34,701 nucleotides of DNA. Origin: Pseudomonas sp. MF4836. Lineage in GTDB: Bacteria > Pseudomonadota > Gammaproteobacteria > Pseudomonadales > Pseudomonadaceae. The number at the start of each line of letters is the position of its first letter. The first letter of the stretch is position 1. Position numbers and translations under genes: made by a program. The stretch covers positions 1-34,701 of the forward strand of contig NZ_MVOL01000030.1 of NCBI RefSeq assembly GCF_002018875.1, written 5' to 3'. The notes under the pieces are model-generated. The model searched no databases, was not told the origin of the DNA, and saw nothing but the letters and a program-made list of their open reading frames with translations. Shown here piece by piece: positions 16,098-23,682 of the stretch.

Positions 16098-17093
16098 TCA
16101 AAGTGCCCTGACCGCCCCTGGCGCCAGGGGTTCGGCCTGCGCGGCAATCCCGTTGCGCAAGGGCGCGCCGAACTCGCTCATTTCGATCTCGAACGTGTCG
16201 CCCGGCCGAGCCGCGATCCCGTCGGCGAACGACAGGGTGGCGGTGCCGAAATAATGCACGTGCACATCACCGGCCCGCAGGAACTGCGCGTACTTGAAAT
16301 GGTGGTATTCGAGGTTTTCCAGGCTGTGGCACATGTTCTCCTCGCCCGAGAGGAACTCCTTCTCCCACAGCACCTGGCCAGCGCGATGGATGCGGCGGAA
16401 GCCCGACAGGTGCCTGGGCAGCTCGCCCAGGCGCAATTCCGGGCCGTAGGCACAGCGGCGCAACTTGGAGTGCGCCAGGTACAGGTAGCTGCGGCGCTCC
16501 AGCACATGGTCGGAAAACTCGTTGCCCAGGGCATAACCCAGGCGATACGGCAGGCCGTCGTGGCCGATGACATAAAGGCCGACCAGTTCCGGTTCTTCGC
16601 CGGCGTCTTCAGCAAAGGTCGGCACGGCAAAGTCCGCGCCCGGGCGCACGACAATGCTGCCATCGCCCTTGTAGAACCATTCCGGTTGCGCCCCGACCTT
16701 GCCGCTGCCCGGCTTGCCGCCTTCGACGCCCCATTTGAACATGCGCAGGGTGTCGGTCATGGTCGACTCATCCTGGGCCTTCTGCTGGTGCATCTTGTCC
16801 CGGGTCGAGGCGCTGCCCAGGTGGGTCAGGCCGGTGCCGCTGACCAGGCAATGGGCCGGGTCGACGTGGTCCAGCGGTGGCAGCACGCGGCCGTCCTGCA
16901 GCAGCTGCGCGTACAGCGGGCCGGCTTGGCTGCCCTGTTGCAGCACCTGCTCCTGCAGGCTGCGACCCGCGGCAATCGCCGCCAGGGCCAGCTCGCGGGT
17001 GGAACTCGCCTGGTTCACGGTGAGGATTCGCTCACCTTCGACAATGCCGACGTGGCGTTCACCGGTGGTGCTCTCAAACTGAATCAATCGCAT
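16098..17093 (-). CDS. araD1: AraD1/GguC family FAH-fold enzyme
   Basis: A 331-residue member of the fumarylacetoacetate hydrolase superfamily, AraD1/GguC branch. In characterised sugar pathways such enzymes act on 2-keto-3-deoxy-pentonates (dehydration to 2,5-dioxopentanoate) or hydrolyse 2,4-diketo acids. MRLIQFESTTGERHVGIVEG, GTGLTHLGSASTRDKMH, FKWGVEGGKP, QPEWFYKGDGSIVV and the metal-site segment PELVGLYVIG...GNEFSDHVLE (Glu and Asp ligands) are typical. ATG 17093 begins the conserved MRLIQFE; an upstream ATG at 17162 only adds unconserved residues. First gene of a two-gene operon with the aldehyde dehydrogenase, divergent from a LysR regulator, which probably controls it through the site near 17211-17225. 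Confidence 0.87.
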   Translation of the reverse strand: MRLIQFESTTGERHVGIVEGERILTVNQASSTRELALAAIAAGRSLQEQVLQQGSQAGPLYAQLLQDGRVLPPLDHVDPAHCLVSGTGLTHLGSASTRDKMHQQKAQDESTMTDTLRMFKWGVEGGKPGSGKVGAQPEWFYKGDGSIVVRPGADFAVPTFAEDAGEEPELVGLYVIGHDGLPYRLGYALGNEFSDHVLERRSYLYLAHSKLRRCAYGPELRLGELPRHLSGFRRIHRAGQVLWEKEFLSGEENMCHSLENLEYHHFKYAQFLRAGDVHVHYFGTATLSFADGIAARPGDTFEIEMSEFGAPLRNGIAAQAEPLAPGAVRAL

Positions 17094-17210
17094 GGCAGGG
17101 GCCTTCTTTGGGCAGGAGTTTGTTAGGGGCATGGGCTGAGCATCAGCCGTGACATGCGCCACTTTACGAATCGCCCCGCAGGCTGCCTAATGAGAACCCC
17201 TGCCCTCGCG

Positions 17211-17225
17211 ATAACTTTTAGTCAT
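17211..17225. promoter_or_regulatory. LysR-type binding site
   Basis: ATAAC-TTTTA-GTCAT has the T-N11-A form with near-perfect dyad symmetry (ATAAC against ATGAC) expected for LysR-family regulators. It lies 4 bases before the LysR gene and 118 bases before the AraD1 start, so it could serve both autoregulation and divergent activation. Confidence 0.5.
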
Positions 17226-17229
17226 CCCC

Positions 17230-18153
17230 ATGATCGCTTCCCTGCCCTCTTTGGTTTCCCGTCTGCGCCTGCGCCAGTTGCGCCTGCTGATTGCCCTGGA
17301 CGAACACGGCTCGTTGCACAAGGCCGCCGAACAGGTGGCGATCACCCAGCCCGGGGCGACCAAGGCCCTGAATGAGATCGAGTCGGCGTTCGGTACTCGG
17401 CTGTTCACCCGCACCAGCCAGGGTCTTGAACCCAATGACTTGGGACGCTGCGCGATCCGCTATGCGCGATTGATCCACAGCGACCTGGCGCACCTGCGCG
17501 AAGAAATGCTCGGCATCCTCCAGGGCCAGGGCGGGCGCATTTCGGTGGGCATCATCATGGGCGCAGTGCCGATGCTGGTCAGCAGCCTGGCGCGGCTGCG
17601 GCTGACCCAACCCGAGCTGTCGGTGGAAATTGTCGAAGACACCAGCGCCCGCCTGCTGGGCCTGATCGACCAGGGGCGCCTCGACCTGGCGATCTGCCGC
17701 ACCAGCGTCAGCCCGCGCCCGCAAGCCTATGACTGCCAGGTGCTGAACCAAGAACAGCTGCGCGTGGTGGCCAACCCCCGGCACCCGCTGGCCCAGGCCG
17801 AATCGTTGCAGTTGGCGCAGCTGGAGGGTTATGGCTGGATCATCTACCCGGCCAACATGCCAATGCGCCTGGTGCTGGAACGGGAGTTCAGCGAGGCCGG
17901 CCTGGAGTTCCCGCGATTCCCCCTGGAAACCGCCTCGACCTTCACCACCCTGATGCTGCTGCAGCAGGACCCGCAGTTGATTGCACTGATGCCCGAAGAA
18001 GTCGCCGAAGCCGCCGCGCGCATGGGGGTGCTGGTGTCCTTGCCGCTGCACATGCGCTCGCGCAGCGAACCCTATTCCCTGGTAACCCGCCAGGGCGTGC
18101 AGCTGTCGCCGAGCGCCAGGCTGCTCTGGGACACCCTGCAGGACGCCGACTAG
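17230..18153 (+). CDS. LysR family transcriptional regulator (GbpR-like)
   Basis: A 307-residue LTTR. The N-terminal winged HTH is LRLRQLRLLIALDEHGSLHKAAEQVAITQPGATKALNEIESAFGTRLFTRTSQGLEPN (in two halves, ~14-70), followed by the periplasmic-binding-like effector domain from ~95 (GGRISVGIIMGAVPML... GRLDLAICRT... VVANPRHPLA). The 'QPGATKALNEIE' recognition helix is seen in regulators of galactose, arabinose and sugar-acid genes (GbpR type). It is divergent from the AraD1-aldehyde dehydrogenase operon, which is its likely target. No Shine-Dalgarno is obvious, but the start matches the family. Its stop codon region overlaps the stop of the convergent Ldh2-family gene by four bases. Confidence 0.88.
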   Translation: MIASLPSLVSRLRLRQLRLLIALDEHGSLHKAAEQVAITQPGATKALNEIESAFGTRLFTRTSQGLEPNDLGRCAIRYARLIHSDLAHLREEMLGILQGQGGRISVGIIMGAVPMLVSSLARLRLTQPELSVEIVEDTSARLLGLIDQGRLDLAICRTSVSPRPQAYDCQVLNQEQLRVVANPRHPLAQAESLQLAQLEGYGWIIYPANMPMRLVLEREFSEAGLEFPRFPLETASTFTTLMLLQQDPQLIALMPEEVAEAAARMGVLVSLPLHMRSRSEPYSLVTRQGVQLSPSARLLWDTLQDAD

Positions 18154-19145
18154 GCCAACTGCTGATACAGCGTCATCGGCAAGCGGATGCCCTCGTTCAA
18201 CGCCCGCGCATACGCCTGCTGCTTGGCCTGCCCCGGATGATGAATGCCCAGGGCCGCCAGGCGCTGCATCTGCTGCGCCAGGCGCTTCTCGAACTGCTCG
18301 TCGAGCAAGTGCGGAGCAATGGCGATCACCAGCAACCCCGAGCCTGGCGATTGCGTACCGCTGCGAAAGTCCGGCGCGTCCAGCGACCAGTTGCCGCCAC
18401 CGACGCAGCCCGCCAGCACTTCGACCATCAACGCGATATTGGCCCCACGGCTGCCGCCAAAGGCCAGCAAGGCGCCGTGCATGGCCTCCCGCGCGCTCAG
18501 GGTTGCAGCGCCCTGGGCATCGACCGCCCAGCCGGCGGGGATCGCCTCGCCGGCCTGCGCCGCCTTGAGGATATTGACGAACGCCGTGGCGCTGCTGGCC
18601 TGGTCGATCAGCACCTGGCGCCCATCGCCACTGGGTGCGGCGAACGCCAGGGGGTTGGTCGAATACATCGGCTGGCGCTGGCCGAGCACCGTCAACAACG
18701 GCGGACCGTTGCAGAAGGCCAGCGCCACCAGGCCCTCGGCAGCCAGGCGCCGGGTGTAGTAGCCCAGCTCGCCGCAGGTAAACCCGTTGTGTTGGGCGAA
18801 CAGGCTGATACCCAACTGCCGGGAGTTGTCGCGCAGGGCGCCAAACGCCTGGTCGAAACCCAGTTGCGCGATGCCCTGGCAGGCATCGCTGCGGATCATC
18901 GCCGGGGCGACCTGAGTGATCAGCGGTTGCGCGGCGCAGGCAATGCGCCCGCTGACGAAACCGCTCAGGTAGTCGGGCAAGTGCTCGAAACCGACGCTGG
19001 CCAAGCCATGGGCCTGGGCCGACACCGTTGCCTCGGCCAGGGCTTGGGCCACCTCCTGGCTGGCGCCGGCAGCCAGGCAGCACTGCCGGGCAAACGCCCG
19101 GGCCTCTGGCAACGACAGGTGCTTGAACGCTGCGGGTGATTGCAT
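18150..19145 (-). CDS. Ldh2 family oxidoreductase with altered active site
   Basis: A 331-residue member of the Ldh2 (malate/L-lactate dehydrogenase, DpkA/AllD/YlbC) fold, NAD(P)-dependent enzymes acting on 2-keto acids or cyclic imines (for example Δ1-piperideine-2-carboxylate). The NAD-binding part is preserved: YSTNPLAFAAPSGDGRQVLIDQASS, WAVDAQGAAT, LLAFGGSRGANIALMVEVLAG. The active site is not: the usual SHG motif is SVG (50-52), and the region carrying the catalytic His (GHSG in AllD, SHHF in DpkA) reads GFTCG (121-125). GGAGAG precedes ATG 19145. It is the last gene of the operon, 35 bases after the ABC binding-protein gene. It may be a non-canonical reductase or a binding protein. Confidence 0.8.
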   Translation of the reverse strand: MQSPAAFKHLSLPEARAFARQCCLAAGASQEVAQALAEATVSAQAHGLASVGFEHLPDYLSGFVSGRIACAAQPLITQVAPAMIRSDACQGIAQLGFDQAFGALRDNSRQLGISLFAQHNGFTCGELGYYTRRLAAEGLVALAFCNGPPLLTVLGQRQPMYSTNPLAFAAPSGDGRQVLIDQASSATAFVNILKAAQAGEAIPAGWAVDAQGAATLSAREAMHGALLAFGGSRGANIALMVEVLAGCVGGGNWSLDAPDFRSGTQSPGSGLLVIAIAPHLLDEQFEKRLAQQMQRLAALGIHHPGQAKQQAYARALNEGIRLPMTLYQQLA

Positions 19146-19180
19146 GGGCTCTCCATCAAGGCCGGGGATGAGGTTGTCGG

Positions 19181-20011
19181 TTACTCCACCAGGCGTGGCG
19201 CACCGACGTCCGCGGCCTGCTTGTCGAGGCCGAACGAACCGAGGATTTCAGCAATCTCGCCCGAGGCATGCAACGCCTCGATATTTTCATTCAGCGCCAG
19301 GCCCAGCGCGGTGTTGGCCTTGGTGTGGGGGAAGCCGGTCTGCCCCGGTTCCAGGGTCGCCTTGACCCGTGGGTCGGGCTCCGAGACCTTGATGCTCTTG
19401 CCCTGGTACGCGCCCTTCTGCTGCGAGGCCACGCCCACGGCGAAGCTGTCCACACCCACGGCGATGCGTTTTGACGCCAGGTCCTGGGCCATGGCCACCG
19501 GGTTGGGGTACAGCACCAGGTTGTCGCCAAAGGTCTTTTTCAAGTCGTCGACCCACAGGTAGCCCTGCACCGTGCCGATGCGCTTGCCCTCGAGCTCGGA
19601 GATTTTCGAAAAGCCCTCACTGGAGATGATGCCCATCACGTCCAGGTACAGCGGCGCGGACAACCCCAGGGCCTTGCTGCGCTCGGCGGTACGGTACCAG
19701 TCGCCGATACCGACATCGGCCCGCCGCGCGATCACCGACTGGATCACCGCTGCCGGGTCGACCACCGTGGCCTTGATCTCCAGGCATTCGCGGGCGGCGA
19801 TGCGCTTGATGATCTCGCCGTCGACCCCGCTCAACTGGTTGCCCGGCCCGGGGATCGAGTACGGCGGGAAGACCCAGGCGGCGACGGTCAGCACCCCCGG
19901 GGTCAGGGTTTCAAACTGATGGGCCGGCTTGCAGTCCGCCTGGGCCGCGCCGGCCATCAGGGTGGAACAAAGGACGGCCCAACGGGTCATGCATTTGAAG
20001 GAGCTAATCAT
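19181..20011 (-). CDS. Polar amino acid ABC transporter substrate-binding protein
   Basis: A 276-residue periplasmic receptor of the SBP_bac_3 (family 3) type, which binds amino acids and related zwitterions. A signal peptide (MTRWAVLCSTLMAGAAQA, ending near residue 25) precedes the mature domain with VAAWVFPPYSI, GVDGEIIKRIAARECLEIKATVVD, RRADVGIGDWYRTAERSKALGLSAPLY and ELEGKRIGTVQGYLWVDDLKK. Atypically, the canonical 'GfdvDl' segment is GVDGEII and there is a WYRTAERS in place of the usual TpeR motif. AGGTGAAG supports the start at 20011. It follows the second permease gene by 60 bases and belongs to the same operon. Confidence 0.85.
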   Translation of the reverse strand: MISSFKCMTRWAVLCSTLMAGAAQADCKPAHQFETLTPGVLTVAAWVFPPYSIPGPGNQLSGVDGEIIKRIAARECLEIKATVVDPAAVIQSVIARRADVGIGDWYRTAERSKALGLSAPLYLDVMGIISSEGFSKISELEGKRIGTVQGYLWVDDLKKTFGDNLVLYPNPVAMAQDLASKRIAVGVDSFAVGVASQQKGAYQGKSIKVSEPDPRVKATLEPGQTGFPHTKANTALGLALNENIEALHASGEIAEILGSFGLDKQAADVGAPRLVE

Positions 20012-20071
20012 GGCTTCACCTGTGCAAGGGTTGCATTAAGAGAGCAGCAGCCGAAAAACGGCCCGAGTCGG

Positions 20072-20734
20072 TCATGCGTGCTGGCTGGGTGCCAGTCTTT
20101 TCTCCAGTGCCGCCACGCCCAGGGTCGCAGGCGCACAAACAGCGGCATACATCAGGCCGGCCAGGGTCAGCACCGGCATGTACTCGAATGTGGATGAACC
20201 AATGGCCGAGGCGCGGCTGACGATCTCCGGCAGCGCGATGGTGAAACACAGCGACGAGGCCTGGAACATCATGATCGAGAACCCGAGCAACGATGGCAGC
20301 GCCACTCGCAGCGCCTGGGGCAGGATGATGAAGCGCAGCGCATCGAGGCGATTCAGGCCAATCACCTCGGCCGCCTCGTTCTGGCCCTGGGCCACCGCCT
20401 CGATACCGCCACGGATGATCTCGCTGGTATAGGCCGCTGTGCAGTAGGCCAGCGCCAGGGCCGCGGCCCAGAACGAGCTCAGGGTCAGGCCCGCCGAGGG
20501 CAGGCCGAAATAGAAGTACTGCAACAGGATCAACGCCGGCGCGCCGCGCCCCAGCTCGACAATCAGCAGCGAGGGATAGCGCACTACCCGGCGCGGAGCC
20601 GAAACCCCCAGTGCCAGCAGCAACCCCAGGACCACCCCCAGCGCCAGGCTGACGGCGGTGACCTGCATCGACAGCACAAAGCCCTTCCACAGCTCGGGAA
20701 ACCAGGCCAGCCACATCGTCAGGAGTTCGCTCAT
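20072..20734 (-). CDS. Amino acid ABC transporter permease (HisM/GlnP type)
   Basis: A 220-residue inner-membrane permease with about five helices. The EAA-type cytoplasmic loop, which contacts the ATPase, is clear: AAEVIGLNRLDALRFIILPQALRVALP (two halves, ~137-163), preceded by YTSEIIRGGIEAVAQGQNEA. It pairs with the adjacent permease as the heterodimeric channel of a polar-amino-acid importer. The start codon overlaps the stop of the upstream permease (ATGA, 20731-20734), indicating translational coupling. Confidence 0.9.
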   Translation of the reverse strand: MSELLTMWLAWFPELWKGFVLSMQVTAVSLALGVVLGLLLALGVSAPRRVVRYPSLLIVELGRGAPALILLQYFYFGLPSAGLTLSSFWAAALALAYCTAAYTSEIIRGGIEAVAQGQNEAAEVIGLNRLDALRFIILPQALRVALPSLLGFSIMMFQASSLCFTIALPEIVSRASAIGSSTFEYMPVLTLAGLMYAAVCAPATLGVAALEKRLAPSQHA

Positions 20735-21372
20735 CGGGCAATCCTCTGTTTCAGGGTGGCCGCCAGCCAGCGCGAGAACAGCGCCACCGGCACGCTGAGA
20801 ATCAGGTAGACCACGGCCGCCGCGCTGTACACCCCCAGCCCTTGAAAGGTCTGCTGGGACATCTGGTACGCCTGGAAGCTGATATCGCCCACGCCGATGG
20901 TCGAGGCCACGGCCGAGTCCTTGAGCAGGCCGATGGCATAGGTGGCCGAGGTGGGAATGGCGATGCGCACCAGTTGCGGCAGGACCACATCAAAGAACCG
21001 CTGGGGGGCCGAGAGGTTGAGCACATGCGCTGCCTCGTACTGGCCCTGGGGAATCGCGGCAAAGGCACCGCGATAGACCTCGGACATATGCGCCGCGGTG
21101 ATCAGCCCCAGGCCCAGCACCGCCGCAGCAAAGGGCGACAAGGCGATGTAGCCGCCACCAATGCCGAAGAAGATGAAAAACAACCAGACAATCGGCGGAA
21201 TCGACCGCAGGGTCAGCACCAGCATCGCCGCCAGCCAGCGGCAGAATTTCAGGTTCGACATGCGCAGGGCGCAGAGCGGAAAGCCCAGCACCATGCCAAT
21301 GCAGAAGGCGCCCAGGGTCACGGCCAGGGTCCAGGGCACACCGCGCAACAGGACCAGCAGAATATCCAGCAT
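20731..21372 (-). CDS. Amino acid ABC transporter permease (HisQ/GlnP type)
   Basis: A 213-residue inner-membrane permease, second half of the channel. It has hydrophobic helices throughout and the EAA loop AAHVLNLSAPQRFFDVVLPQLVRIAIP (~118-144) preceded by HMSEVYRGAFAAIPQGQYEA, the family signature. Its ATG (21370-21372) shares one base with the TGA of the upstream ATPase gene, and its own stop overlaps the next start, so ATPase, both permeases and probably the binding protein are translated together. Confidence 0.9.
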   Translation of the reverse strand: MLDILLVLLRGVPWTLAVTLGAFCIGMVLGFPLCALRMSNLKFCRWLAAMLVLTLRSIPPIVWLFFIFFGIGGGYIALSPFAAAVLGLGLITAAHMSEVYRGAFAAIPQGQYEAAHVLNLSAPQRFFDVVLPQLVRIAIPTSATYAIGLLKDSAVASTIGVGDISFQAYQMSQQTFQGLGVYSAAAVVYLILSVPVALFSRWLAATLKQRIAR

Positions 21373-22181
21373 CAGCGATTCCTCACGGCCTGGAGAAACT
21401 GCACCACCCGCGCATGCTGCGGCTCGCGCATCACCTGGGCGCTGGGCCCCTGCTCGATAATCCGCCCTTCGGCCATCACCACCACCCGGTCGGAAACGGT
21501 CTCGGCAAAGTGCATCTCATGGGTCACCACCAGCATCGACATGCCCTCGCGCGCCAGCTCCTTCATCACCGCCAGCACTTCCAGGCCCAGCTCGGGGTCG
21601 AGGGCCGAGGTCGGCTCGTCGAACAGCATCAATTCCGGGTCCAGGGCCAGGGCCCGGGCAATGGCGATGCGTTGCTGCTGGCCGCCGGAGCAGCGCGCCG
21701 GGTAGGTATTGGCCTTGTCCGCCAGGCCGACCCGGTCCAGCAACTGCAAGGACCGGGCATCCGCCTCCCTGGCGCTGCGGCCCAGGGTGCGGATCTGCGC
21801 CAGGCTGACATTGCGCAGCACCGTGAGGTGCGGAAACAGGTTGAACGACTGGAACACCATGCCGATGCGCCGGCGCAGCTTGAGCAACTCGCTCCTGGGC
21901 AGCGGGCGCCCGGCTTCGATGTGCACCCCGGCCATGCTGACCCGACCCCGAGTCGGCGGTTCCAGTTGGTTGATGCAGCGCAACAGGGTGCTTTTGCCGG
22001 AGCCGCTGGGGCCGATGATCGCCACCACCTCGCCCTTGGCCATTTCAAAGCACACATCATGCAAGACGGGATAAGGGCCGAACTGCTTGTGGATCGCATC
22101 CAGGCGCAGGAACGGTTCGGCGCTGGACACCGGGCGCGGCGCCAGGGCGGCGGCGCTTTCGATCACGGTCATGCTGCTCAT
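21372..22181 (-). CDS. Amino acid ABC transporter ATP-binding protein
   Basis: A 269-residue ATPase of the polar-amino-acid (HisP/GlnQ) class. Walker A GPSGSGKST, Q-loop GMVFQSFNLFPH, signature CSGGQQQRIAIARAL, Walker B LMLFDEPTSALD and the H-loop VVTHEM are complete; NLFPHLTVLRNVSLA is typical of amino-acid importers. The ATG at 22181 is chosen because GGAG lies ~10 bases upstream; the frame opens further at 22220. About 20 residues precede the first conserved strand (LRLDAIHKQFG). It lies 59 bases after the DddP-like gene and heads the transporter part of the operon. Confidence 0.92.
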   Translation of the reverse strand: MSSMTVIESAAALAPRPVSSAEPFLRLDAIHKQFGPYPVLHDVCFEMAKGEVVAIIGPSGSGKSTLLRCINQLEPPTRGRVSMAGVHIEAGRPLPRSELLKLRRRIGMVFQSFNLFPHLTVLRNVSLAQIRTLGRSAREADARSLQLLDRVGLADKANTYPARCSGGQQQRIAIARALALDPELMLFDEPTSALDPELGLEVLAVMKELAREGMSMLVVTHEMHFAETVSDRVVVMAEGRIIEQGPSAQVMREPQHARVVQFLQAVRNR

Positions 22182-22240
22182 TGTTTTTTTCTCCGGACAG
22201 GGTAGACGCCATGCCTGCAAGAATCAGGCAACAACCGCTG

Positions 22241-23548
22241 TTATCGATCGCCGTCGACTAAGGGGGTACGGGAAAGCTTGACCGCCCCAGTGGCGGTAAT
22301 CAGCACCTGCTCTTCGAGCTTCACGCCTTCATGGCCGCCCTGCTCGCCGATGTAACTCTCCACCGAGAGCACCATGTTTTCCTCGAAGTGACCGTCATAG
22401 CCCCACTCGGCAAAGTCCACCGCGTAGGCCACGCTGGGGTACTCGTCGACCAGGCCCACGCCGTGCAACATCATCATGTAGCGGTTGTGCTCGAACTGCC
22501 TGGGCACCGGCCAGCAGCCCTCGGCGAACTCGCGGAACGACAGCCCGGGACGCAGCAGCTCGAGGTTGAAGTTGATTTGCTGCGAGGCAATCTCCAGCAG
22601 GTCGCGCTGGGCCGCCGTCGATGCCTTGCCGGGGCAGATAAAGCTGCGGGAAATGTCCGAGAGATAACCCCCCGGCCCCACCATGTCGGTGTCGAAGCAG
22701 ACCATTTCGCCGGCGGCGATGACTTTGTCCGAAGCATCCTGGAACCATGGGTTGGTGCGCGGTCCGGAGTTCAGCAGGCGGCTCTCGGCCCACTCCCCGC
22801 CCTGGGCCACGTTCGTCCCGTGCATGATGCTCCACAGCTGGTTTTCGGTGATGCCCGGCACCAGGCTGGCGCGCATGCGGGCAATCGCCAGGTCGCACAC
22901 ATCCATCGACACCCGGTGGCTGGCGATCTCCTGCAGCGACTTGATCAGCCGCGCCTGCTCCATCAGCGGCTGGGCATCAAACAGCTGGATGCCCCTGGCC
23001 TTGAGTTTTTCCGCGCCCCAGGGGTCGCAGCGGTCCACCGCCAGGCGGCGATTGCCGGCGCCATGCCGGGTCATCAGGTCGGCCACTTCCAGGGCCCAGC
23101 GCTCGGCCTTCTCCTCGACCCGGGGGCCGGCCAGGAAATACAGCCAGGGGATGGCCGGGCGAATTTCGTCGATGGTCTCGATGTGTTCGCTGTTGTGCCG
23201 GCTGCTGGTGAACTCGAACAGCACCACCGGACCATCGGTGGCCACAAACACGTAGCGGCTGGGGGAATGCATCACCCACAGGCCGAGGTTATTGGTGTCG
23301 GTGGCGTAGCGAATATTGATCGGATCGGCCAATAGCACGCCGGCGTAATCGTGCTCGCGCAGTTGCTGGCGAATGCGCTCCAGGCGGTACTGGCGCAGGG
23401 CCGGGCGATCGATGGCGGCATAGGCCGCCAGCAGGCCGTTATCGACCGGGGCCAGGGCATGCCCGGTAACGCTGGCATCGCTGCGATAGTGCAGCGGGCC
23501 TGGGGGTAAGGCATTGAGCAGCTCGGTGAAATCGGTATCCGTGTGCAT
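22241..23548 (-). CDS. M24-fold enzyme resembling DMSP lyase DddP
   Basis: A 435-residue creatinase-N/M24 'pita-bread' protein. It has the DddP-like N-domain motif DPINIRYATDTNNLGLW (~75-91) and GGEWAESRLLNSGPRTNPWFQ (~250-270). The dimetal site is intact: Asp286, Asp288, Asp298, His362, Glu397, Glu412. Recalled DddP ligands (Asp295, Asp297, Asp307, His371, Glu406, Glu421) all fit with a constant offset of nine, and Asp368 and Tyr357 fit the proposed catalytic Asp377 and substrate-contacting Tyr366. DddP cleaves dimethylsulfoniopropionate to acrylate and DMS; other M24 members are peptidases, creatinase or ectoine hydrolase. GCGGAGG precedes ATG 23548. Second gene of the operon, between the DgcA-like flavoprotein and the ABC importer. 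Fold certain; lyase function likely but unproven. Confidence 0.8.
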   Translation of the reverse strand: MHTDTDFTELLNALPPGPLHYRSDASVTGHALAPVDNGLLAAYAAIDRPALRQYRLERIRQQLREHDYAGVLLADPINIRYATDTNNLGLWVMHSPSRYVFVATDGPVVLFEFTSSRHNSEHIETIDEIRPAIPWLYFLAGPRVEEKAERWALEVADLMTRHGAGNRRLAVDRCDPWGAEKLKARGIQLFDAQPLMEQARLIKSLQEIASHRVSMDVCDLAIARMRASLVPGITENQLWSIMHGTNVAQGGEWAESRLLNSGPRTNPWFQDASDKVIAAGEMVCFDTDMVGPGGYLSDISRSFICPGKASTAAQRDLLEIASQQINFNLELLRPGLSFREFAEGCWPVPRQFEHNRYMMMLHGVGLVDEYPSVAYAVDFAEWGYDGHFEENMVLSVESYIGEQGGHEGVKLEEQVLITATGAVKLSRTPLVDGDR

Positions 23549-23682
23549 GCAACAACCTCCGCTGGGAAGAGTTTGACGTTAATCAAAACCAATCGGACCA
23601 ACTTTCGGGGCAGTGACTTAAAGGCTTGGGAAACGGATGACGGCTGTCTTTCTTATTTTCAGGGCACGCTAATCAGCGCTCG

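Noticed and set aside
18150..18153. Overlap of convergent stop codons of the LysR and Ldh2 genes
   Set aside because: A four-base end overlap between convergent genes is common and needs no special explanation.
19139..19154. Shared 16-base word ATTGCATGGGCTCTCC with 30051-30066
   Set aside because: Both are ribosome site plus start of unrelated genes beginning Met-Gln-Ser; most likely coincidence.
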